Source of the DNA: Lachnospiraceae bacterium | GTDB lineage: Bacteria; Bacillota; Clostridia; Lachnospirales; Lachnospiraceae | Reading direction: 5' to 3' | Length of the DNA stretch: 11,609 bases | Assembly (NCBI GenBank): GCA_022790905.1 | Contig: JAAVYC010000036.1 | Coordinates: forward strand, 1 to 11,609 | Part shown: positions 6,923-11,609 of the stretch, piece after piece | How the letters are laid out: each line of letters starts with the position of its first letter | Numbering within the stretch: the first letter of the stretch is position 1 | Made by a program: the position numbers and the translations under genes | The notes under the pieces: generated by a model | The model's input: only the letters and a program-made list of their open reading frames with translations | What the model was told of the DNA's origin: nothing | The model's database searches: none

Positions 6923-8099
6923 GGAAAAAAAGAAAGTTTTTATGATACTGCTGCTTTTAACGATTGCCCTTGTACTAAGAGGAATTTTAACATCTGATAT
7001 AAAAGACGGAGAAATCTCAAGAAATGAGCCGGGAGGAGGAGAGAAGGAAAGGACTTTAGAGGCAAAAGTAGGAGAAAATAAATATGAGATCAAAATAGAG
7101 GCTTGGGAGAGACAATATACAAAAAAAGAAGCAAAGAAAAATATAGAAAAAGCGAAAAAAGAAATTGAGCAAATTTTTTTGGGAAAGAATGATTCTTTGG
7201 ATCATGTAAATCAAAAAGTGATAATGAAAACTGATTATCAGGAAGGAGCAGTGAAAGCAGAATGGAGTTTAGATCGATACGATATCATAGATTCGACGGG
7301 AAATTTTATAAAAACAGAACTTCCTAAAAACGGGATTTTAATAGAGGCAAGAGTGCGTTTGCTCTGTGCGGAGGTTGTAGAAGAATATCAGTTTGTTTTT
7401 CACGTATATTCTCCCAAATTGAGTATGGAAAAACAGATTGAGCGAGCAGTAAGAAAAGAGGAAGAAAAAAGCAGAACGGAAACAACATTAAAGCTGCCGA
7501 AAAAAATCAGGGGAGAAAAAATCATTTGGAAGGAAAAAACGTCTCATTCCATCTTATTAGTTCTACTGTTAGGACCAGTGATAGCAGTGTTGTTCAAAAT
7601 AAGGGGGATTGAGGAGGAGCGGAAGAAAAAGAAAAAACGGGAAGCAGAGTTGATTTTATCATACCCACAATTTGTGATGACACTTGCTCTACTAATAGGG
7701 GCAGGAATGTCCGTGTCTAAGGCATGGGAGAGAATGTCCAAACGCTATAAAACGAGAGATTCGGAAAAAAGAATAGAAGTATATGAGGAATTATGTTTTA
7801 CCTGGAATGAGATACAGGACGGAATCGGTGAGAGAATAGCGTATGAAAATTTTGGGAGACGGTGCGCTTTGCCTCAATATAAAAAGTTGGCATCTATCTT
7901 GACACAAAACTTAAAAAAGGGAATGGCGGGAATTGCGGAGCTTCTCACAAGGGAAGCAGAATTTGCACAGGAGCAGAGAAAAAATATGGCAAAAAAATTG
8001 GGAGAGGAGGCAGGAACAAAATTGTTATTGCCTATGATGCTTATGTTGGCAATTATCATGGTGATTATTGTTGTGCCGGCGGTGATCTCTTTTCAATAA
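6912..8099 (+). CDS. tadC: TadC-like membrane protein with extracytoplasmic Ig-like domain
   Basis: The C-terminal half resembles TadC: a membrane segment at about 212-230, a very basic stretch (EEERKKKKKREAE), then F-domain sequence (YPQFVMTLALLIGAGMSVSKAWERM, 251-275; EEAGTKLLLPMMLMLAIIMV near the end). The N-terminal half is unusual. After a first membrane segment (8-26), residues 45-168 should lie outside the membrane. Their pattern (NDSLDHV, AEWSLDRYDIIDSTGNF, ILIEARVRL, EYQFVFHVYSP) looks like the atrophied bacterial Ig-like domains common in Clostridia. A second platform protein with an external domain could contact the growing pilus or the wall. The start is a TTG with GAGAGG 10 nt upstream and overlaps tadB by 11 bp. 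The Ig-like call is inference. Confidence 0.8.
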   Translation: MKYKEKKKVFMILLLLTIALVLRGILTSDIKDGEISRNEPGGGEKERTLEAKVGENKYEIKIEAWERQYTKKEAKKNIEKAKKEIEQIFLGKNDSLDHVNQKVIMKTDYQEGAVKAEWSLDRYDIIDSTGNFIKTELPKNGILIEARVRLLCAEVVEEYQFVFHVYSPKLSMEKQIERAVRKEEEKSRTETTLKLPKKIRGEKIIWKEKTSHSILLVLLLGPVIAVLFKIRGIEEERKKKKKREAELILSYPQFVMTLALLIGAGMSVSKAWERMSKRYKTRDSEKRIEVYEELCFTWNEIQDGIGERIAYENFGRRCALPQYKKLASILTQNLKKGMAGIAELLTREAEFAQEQRKNMAKKLGEEAGTKLLLPMMLMLAIIMVIIVVPAVISFQ

Positions 8100-8120
8100 A
8101 AAGTAATAAATATCAGAACA

Positions 8121-8125
8121 GGAGG
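8121..8125 (+). promoter_or_regulatory. Strong ribosome-binding site of the pilin gene
   Basis: GGAGG lies 6 nt before the ATG at 8132. A second in-frame ATG at 8126 touches the site and would add only Met-Arg, so it is unlikely to be the start. Confidence 0.6.
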
Positions 8126-8131
8126 ATGAGA

Positions 8132-8302
8132 ATGAAGAAAGGATTAAGAGAATTTTTTTATGAGGAAGACGGAATAGGAACAGTAGAAATGATATTGATT
8201 TTGGTCGTTTTAATTGCATTGGTGGCGATTTTTAAAGATCAATTGACCTCTTTAGTGCAGACTCTGTTTAAAAGCGTGACAAAAAATGCAAAGGCCATAT
8301 AG
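8132..8302 (+). CDS. flp: Flp1-type (type IVb) major pilin
   Basis: This 56-residue protein is the likely structural subunit of the Tad pilus. It begins MKKGLREFFYEEDG, a short charged leader, and continues IGTVEMILILVVLIALVAIF, a single hydrophobic helix. The prepilin peptidase should cut between Gly14 and Ile15, leaving the key glutamate at mature position 5 (Glu19). The mature form is 42 residues, ending in a short amphipathic polar tail (KDQLTSLVQTLFKSVTKNAK). Many Flp pilins have Tyr after the Glu; here it is Met. The gene sits 32 bp after tadC, the widest gap in the operon, and has the best ribosome-binding site, in keeping with the large amounts of pilin needed. Its end overlaps the DUF5702 gene by 17 bp. 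Confidence 0.9.
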   Translation: MKKGLREFFYEEDGIGTVEMILILVVLIALVAIFKDQLTSLVQTLFKSVTKNAKAI

Positions 8303-9758
8303 GAAAAAGGGGAGCATCACGGTTTTTTTGGTTATGATATTAACACTTATTACATCTTTCTTTTTTGCACTGTTGGAGAAAGCAAGGATCAGTGGATTAG
8401 ATACAAAGGCGGATGTAGTGAGTGATGTAGCTCTGGAGTCCGTTTTTGCGGAATATCAAAAAGAGATTTATGAGAGTTATGGGTTGTTGTTACTAGATGG
8501 TTCTTACGGAACAGATACATTCCATATTGAAAATGTAGAGAAGCGGTTAGAGGAAGTCAATTGTAGAAATCTTTACGGAGATAGCGGAAAGATTCGAGAA
8601 CTTTATCCATTAAGAATTGCTGAATGCAGGATACCAGGATATCAATTGGCTACAGACGAGGGTGGCGATGCATTTCGCCATCTTGCCGCAGAAACTGCGA
8701 GAAAAGAGGCATTGGTGTCCGTTGTAGAAGACTTTACTGATGAGATCAGGCAAAAAGAGGATATGGAGATTAAGAATGGAAAAGTGGATGAGCATTTGGA
8801 GACAGCCAGAAAGGCAGAAGAGGAAATGTTGGAAACAGAAAAGGAAAATAAGAATAATATTTCCGCTTCAAATGAGTATAAAAAGGCAGAAAATCCAATA
8901 TCCAAAACAGAAGATTTGAAAAAGAGTGCTGTACTATCATTAGTATTAAAAGATGAGTCGAGGCTATCGACAAAAGCAGTGACAATGAAACAATCTTTAA
9001 AGGAGCGTCAGAAAGAGAAAGGAAATTTAGAAGTAAAAAGTGCATGGACGGATGATCTATGGTTTTTAAAATACTTAGAATCGTATATGGGAACTTATAA
9101 AGAGCCAAAGACAAATCGTGCTTTGGACTATGAATGGGAATATATTTTAAATGGGAAGCTCTCAGACCGTGAAAATCTGGAAAAGACAGTAAAAAATTTA
9201 ATCATGATTAGAGAAATATCCAATTTAGCATATCTGGTAAAAGATGCAAAAAAACAGATAGAAGCAGAGGAGCTAGCGGTTGCCTTAATGGGATGGACGG
9301 TTAATCCAGCTGTGATTACTGCTACAAAATGGGGGATTTTAGGGGCATGGTCATACCTGGAAAGTATTCTGGATGTACGTGCACTGTTGGAGGGCAGGAG
9401 GATTTCCTGGTTCAAAAATTCTCAACAGTGGTCTTCTGGGATTAGTCAGATTGGAAAGCTCTCAGGTGATTTTGCCATGGCAAAGGACTGTGAAAATGGT
9501 TGGGATTACAAAAAATATTTGCAGTTTCTTCTATGTCTGGAGCGAAATAAAGATGTAAATTACCACTCAATGGAACTGATAGAAGTAAATATAGGTATTA
9601 ATACGGAGGAAAGTATTTGGATGGATCATATGCTTATCACCTGTAAAGCAGAAATGGATTATGAAGCAGATCCATTGTTTTGGAGATATGTTCATCTCGG
9701 TAAATTTACATTGGACACTTTTGAAATAAAGCGAAATGGAATTTATACATATTTATAG
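8286..9758 (+). CDS. DUF5702 family Tad-associated membrane protein (TadG-like position)
   Basis: The 490-residue protein starts with a basic leader and GSITVFLVMILTLITSFFFA (9-28), a single membrane helix. This is followed by LLEKARISGL and SVFAEYQKEIYESYGLLLLD, both characteristic of DUF5702. The rest should be extracytoplasmic. A charged, lysine/glutamate-rich, coiled-coil-like stretch runs from about 160 to 250, and a conserved C-terminal part begins around residue 280 (LDYEWEYILNGKLSDRENLE). DUF5702 proteins recur in Lachnospiraceae Tad loci and their biochemical role is unknown. The N-terminus recalls TadG, so a pilus anchor or tip function is possible but unproven. The leader resembles the pilin processing site but has Phe instead of Glu at +5, so cleavage is doubtful. 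The ATG at 8286 lacks a clear ribosome-binding site and overlaps flp, suggesting coupled translation. Confidence 0.85.
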   Translation: MQRPYRKKGSITVFLVMILTLITSFFFALLEKARISGLDTKADVVSDVALESVFAEYQKEIYESYGLLLLDGSYGTDTFHIENVEKRLEEVNCRNLYGDSGKIRELYPLRIAECRIPGYQLATDEGGDAFRHLAAETARKEALVSVVEDFTDEIRQKEDMEIKNGKVDEHLETARKAEEEMLETEKENKNNISASNEYKKAENPISKTEDLKKSAVLSLVLKDESRLSTKAVTMKQSLKERQKEKGNLEVKSAWTDDLWFLKYLESYMGTYKEPKTNRALDYEWEYILNGKLSDRENLEKTVKNLIMIREISNLAYLVKDAKKQIEAEELAVALMGWTVNPAVITATKWGILGAWSYLESILDVRALLEGRRISWFKNSQQWSSGISQIGKLSGDFAMAKDCENGWDYKKYLQFLLCLERNKDVNYHSMELIEVNIGINTEESIWMDHMLITCKAEMDYEADPLFWRYVHLGKFTLDTFEIKRNGIYTYL

Positions 9759-9763
9759 AGAAA

Positions 9764-9771
9764 AAGGCAGG
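9764..9771 (+). promoter_or_regulatory. Ribosome-binding site supporting the TadE-like start at 9781
   Basis: AAGGCAGG lies 9 nt before the ATG at 9781. The earlier ATG at 9736 has no comparable site. Confidence 0.45.
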
Positions 9772-9780
9772 TATAGGAAC

Positions 9781-10629
9781 ATGTCTCTGTCTAAAAAATT
9801 AAATAGAAAGAAAAAACAAACAGTAAAGAAAACTCTCTCTGCAAGCAGCAATAAAATGATAAAGCGGACAGAGACATATTCCCGTATCTGTAAAAACGCA
9901 TCTATGACATTGGAGGCAGCAGTGGTTTTTCCTCTATTCGTTGGATTTTTAGTTTTTTTAATGTTTTATTTTCGGGTGATGCAAGTACAAATAGGGATGG
10001 AGCAGGCAGTGGCATATACTGCTAGAATGACAGCGGCTTCTACAAAAGAAGTAGAAGAAAAAGTGCAAATTCAGAAAGTAAAATTATTTTTAAATAGAAG
10101 AATCCGAAAAGAAAAAATTCCTTTACAGTATATTGATCAGGGAATTCACGGGATATCTCTGGCAAATTCGGAATTTGATAAGACGCAGATTTGTATTCAT
10201 GTCCGCTACAAAATGACATTTCCGATTGGCTTTTTTGGGAAACTTACCTATCAGGCTGAGCAAGAAGTATCTGCAAGAAAATGGATAGGACGAGTTCAAG
10301 AAAGAGAGTATGGGGAAGACGAGAATGCTTTTGTCTATGTGACAGAATCTGGAAACGCGTATCACCAGAAAAAAAGTTGCGCTTATTTGGATTTGAGTAT
10401 TCATGTGGCTGCAGCAAATGTTTTAAATGATTTGCGGAATAAAAATGGAGGAATCTATAAGGCCTGTAGTCTGTGTTGTAAAAAGAAAAGATCATTTTAT
10501 TATATAACAAATTATGGTAGGTATTATCATACAAATGTGGGCTGCAGAGGATTGAAAAGAACTATTTTTATAATACCGGTAAAAGACATAGGAAAACGTC
10601 ATAGTTGTAGTAAATGTGCAGGGGAATAA
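9781..10629 (+). CDS. TadE-like pseudopilin with duplicated His/Cys C-terminal motif
   Basis: The protein (282 residues from the ATG at 9781) has a long, strongly basic leader of about 40 residues. Next comes a TadE-type segment, ASMTLEAAVVFPLFVGFLVF, with Ala40 and Ser41 at the likely cut site and Glu45 at +5. One membrane helix (about 46-68) is followed by an extracytoplasmic region. The C-terminus contains two tandem units, each with aromatic-His, a Cys 5 residues on, and a CxxC end: His195, Cys200, Cys229, Cys232; and His250, Cys255, Cys276, Cys279. Each unit opens with a short strand-turn motif (VYVTESGNAYH; YYITNYGRYYH). This looks like a duplicated small metal-binding or disulfide module, an uncommon addition to TadE. 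The ATG at 9736 would add 15 residues but lacks a good ribosome-binding site. Confidence 0.75.
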   Translation: MSLSKKLNRKKKQTVKKTLSASSNKMIKRTETYSRICKNASMTLEAAVVFPLFVGFLVFLMFYFRVMQVQIGMEQAVAYTARMTAASTKEVEEKVQIQKVKLFLNRRIRKEKIPLQYIDQGIHGISLANSEFDKTQICIHVRYKMTFPIGFFGKLTYQAEQEVSARKWIGRVQEREYGEDENAFVYVTESGNAYHQKKSCAYLDLSIHVAAANVLNDLRNKNGGIYKACSLCCKKKRSFYYITNYGRYYHTNVGCRGLKRTIFIIPVKDIGKRHSCSKCAGE

Positions 10630-10630
10630 A

Positions 10631-11068
10631 ATGGTAAAAGAAAGTATCATATTAGTTGCATTAACAATATTTTCCATACAGGACATAAAGAGAAAAAGAA
10701 TACATAGTCTTTCTGTGTTCACTTTTCTTTTCATTGGTATTTTATTCTTATTTTTCAGTGAAGAAACTGGATTGTTAAATCCGCTTGGAGGAGTCTGTCT
10801 GGGATTGGTGATGTTTGGTATCAGCTGGATTACAGGGGAGGCATTGGGATATGGAGACGGGTGGATTTTTCTCACTACGGGAATTTATTTGGGAGCGCAG
10901 AAAAATTTTCAGCTTTTTGTGACAAGTACGTTTATTGCATGTGCGTTTTCTATTATACAAATGATATTCGGGAGAAAAGGAGCAAAGGACGAAATACCAT
11001 TTGTGCCATTTATTTGGATGGCTTATATGATACACATAGGAGGAAGTTGTTATGAGAGGATTGTATAA
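10631..11068 (+). CDS. Second A24 family prepilin peptidase (TadV-like)
   Basis: This 145-residue polytopic membrane protein has both catalytic aspartates of A24 peptidases: Asp18 in SIQDIKRKRIHSL and Asp76 in the GYGD motif (73-76), followed by GWIF. It is distinct in sequence from the peptidase at the front of the operon. Four or more hydrophobic segments are visible, with a short polar loop before the last one. The ATG at 10631 is chosen because AGGGGA lies 5 nt upstream; a GTG at 10616 in the same frame is less well placed. It starts 1 bp after the TadE-like stop and overlaps the next pseudopilin by 17 bp. Its placement between two TadE-like genes suggests it may process them, which is inference. 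Confidence 0.85.
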   Translation: MVKESIILVALTIFSIQDIKRKRIHSLSVFTFLFIGILFLFFSEETGLLNPLGGVCLGLVMFGISWITGEALGYGDGWIFLTTGIYLGAQKNFQLFVTSTFIACAFSIIQMIFGRKGAKDEIPFVPFIWMAYMIHIGGSCYERIV

Positions 11069-11261
11069 GGCTAGCTATACCATCGAGGCAACTATAGTGA
11101 TACCAATCATTTTGTTTGCACTTTTTCAGGGAATGAGGATTGGAATGACACTGTGTGACGAAGTCATAAAATATTCCTCCTATTCTGAAGAACTGCAAAA
11201 ATTAGACGGTGTAACAATATTCAGAACGATACAGGGATTAGAAGAATTGTGGGGGAAATAG
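11052..11261 (+). CDS. Short TadE-like pseudopilin
   Basis: This 69-residue protein starts MRGLYKASYTIEATIVIPII. It has a 7-residue basic leader, a likely cut between Ala7 and Ser8, Glu12 at +5 and a hydrophobic helix running to about residue 28. A short polar tail follows and ends at a TAG at 11259. The SYTIEA core closely parallels the SMTLEA core of the longer TadE-like protein, so both are probably minor pilins or pseudopilins of the same machine. The start is well supported by AGGAGG at 11038-11043, 8 nt upstream. It lacks the His/Cys tail of its larger relative. It has one cysteine (CDEVI) just after the helix. Confidence 0.8.
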   Translation: MRGLYKASYTIEATIVIPIILFALFQGMRIGMTLCDEVIKYSSYSEELQKLDGVTIFRTIQGLEELWGK

Positions 11262-11266
11262 ATCGC

Positions 11267-11609
11267 ATGGAGATGGAATATCGAAGAACATGGAACCAAA
11301 GTTTTATGATCCGTAAAGATGGAGACTTTAAAGATGGATATGAATTGGAGATGTTAAAATACAATAGAGTGGAGGGTCTTCTTCCGGTTTGGACGATTTC
11401 AGAAGAGGGAAAGTCATACCTTTGTTATGATATTACAGAAAAAAAGTCTCTGGATAGTTATTTGGAAAATCAGGCAGTTGAATTAGAAATGATTCAGAAA
11501 ATTTTGGAAAGTCTGATACATCTTTGTCGGGAATTGGACAGATATCTTTTAAAAGAAGAACATTTGGTTTTAAAACAGGAACCGAAGAAGTTGAAGACCC
11601 AGATACTCA
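11267..11609 (+). CDS. DUF6382 family protein, N-terminal part (runs off the window)
   Basis: The frame is open from the ATG at 11267 to the window end (114 codons). GGGGGA at 11251-11256 lies 10 nt upstream, and a second ATG two codons on is an alternative. The segment includes YRRTWNQSFMIRKDGDFKDG, then YELEMLKYNRVEGLLPVW, then LCYDITEKKSLDSYLEN and LIHLCRELDRYLLKEEHLVL. I recognise this as the N-terminus of DUF6382 proteins, which in Lachnospiraceae usually carry an FHA domain further on. FHA domains bind phosphothreonine, so the full protein may link pilus activity to Ser/Thr kinase signalling. That part is not visible here, so its presence is expected, not seen. No signal peptide or membrane segment appears. 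It lies 5 bp after the short pseudopilin and looks like part of the same operon. Confidence 0.75.
   Translation, partial: MEMEYRRTWNQSFMIRKDGDFKDGYELEMLKYNRVEGLLPVWTISEEGKSYLCYDITEKKSLDSYLENQAVELEMIQKILESLIHLCRELDRYLLKEEHLVLKQEPKKLKTQIL

Noticed and set aside
8040..8131. Possible separate promoter for the pilin within the end of tadC (TTGGCA near 8046)
   Set aside because: No -10 element lies at an acceptable distance; the nearest candidate, TATTGT, has a 14-bp spacer.
10492..10875. A 127-residue minus-strand open frame across the TadE-like and second peptidase genes
   Set aside because: It spans two well-supported plus-strand genes and has no recognisable domain.
1109..11331. Recurring GACTTTAAA (near 1111, 2791, 5547, 6190 and 11322)
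   Set aside because: Apart from the copy just before the flagellin ATG, the copies lie inside genes, mostly as Thr-Leu-Asn/Lys codons in AT-biased usage. There is no regular spacing or extended flanking match, so chance and codon bias suffice.
1..11609. tRNA or rRNA genes, CRISPR arrays, insertion sequences, integrase or phage genes
   Set aside because: No cloverleaf-like stretch, regularly spaced repeats, transposase motifs or terminal inverted repeats were seen; almost all bases are taken up by the genes listed.

Overview
The window is AT-rich, densely packed DNA from a low-GC Gram-positive (Firmicutes, class Clostridia), most likely a motile member of the Lachnospiraceae. This rests on the Tad pilus gene set without a secretin or outer-membrane lipoprotein, the DUF5702, DUF6382 and DUF6240-type proteins, strong AGGAGG ribosome-binding sites and frequent TTG starts. 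The genus cannot be fixed from the sequence alone.

Bases 1-3142 are the end of a flagellar region: the 3' part of a DUF6240-type gene with a FliK-like C-terminus, then flagellin behind a probable sigma-28 promoter, then a FliS-type flagellin chaperone 15 bp downstream. A long perfect hairpin (3100-3142) closes the unit and also lies at the 3' end of a small convergent DUF2508-like gene on the minus strand (3143-3367).

Bases 3368-3600 are a divergent intergenic region. It holds a good sigma-A-type promoter (TAGACA-N17-TAAAAT) preceded by two imperfect 14-bp direct repeats exactly 21 bp apart, a likely control point for the next operon.

Bases 3600-11609 form one tightly packed, all-plus-strand operon for a monoderm Tad (type IVb, Flp) pilus. 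In order it encodes an A24 prepilin peptidase (TadV-like), a TadZ/CpaE-like protein with a degenerate P-loop, the TadA/CpaF ATPase, a TadB-like membrane protein, a TadC-like protein with an added extracytoplasmic Ig-like domain, a 56-residue Flp1 pilin, a DUF5702 protein, a TadE-like protein with a duplicated His/Cys tail, a second A24 peptidase, a short TadE-like pseudopilin and the start of a DUF6382 protein. The genes overlap or are separated by at most 32 bp.

Together these should make a complete inner-membrane pilus machine: TadZ localises it, TadA powers it, TadB and TadC form the platform, and the peptidases mature Flp1 and the TadE-like pseudopilins. The most notable points are the modified TadC and TadE proteins, the two peptidases paired with two classes of substrate site, and the apparent loss of the first gene's start codon.
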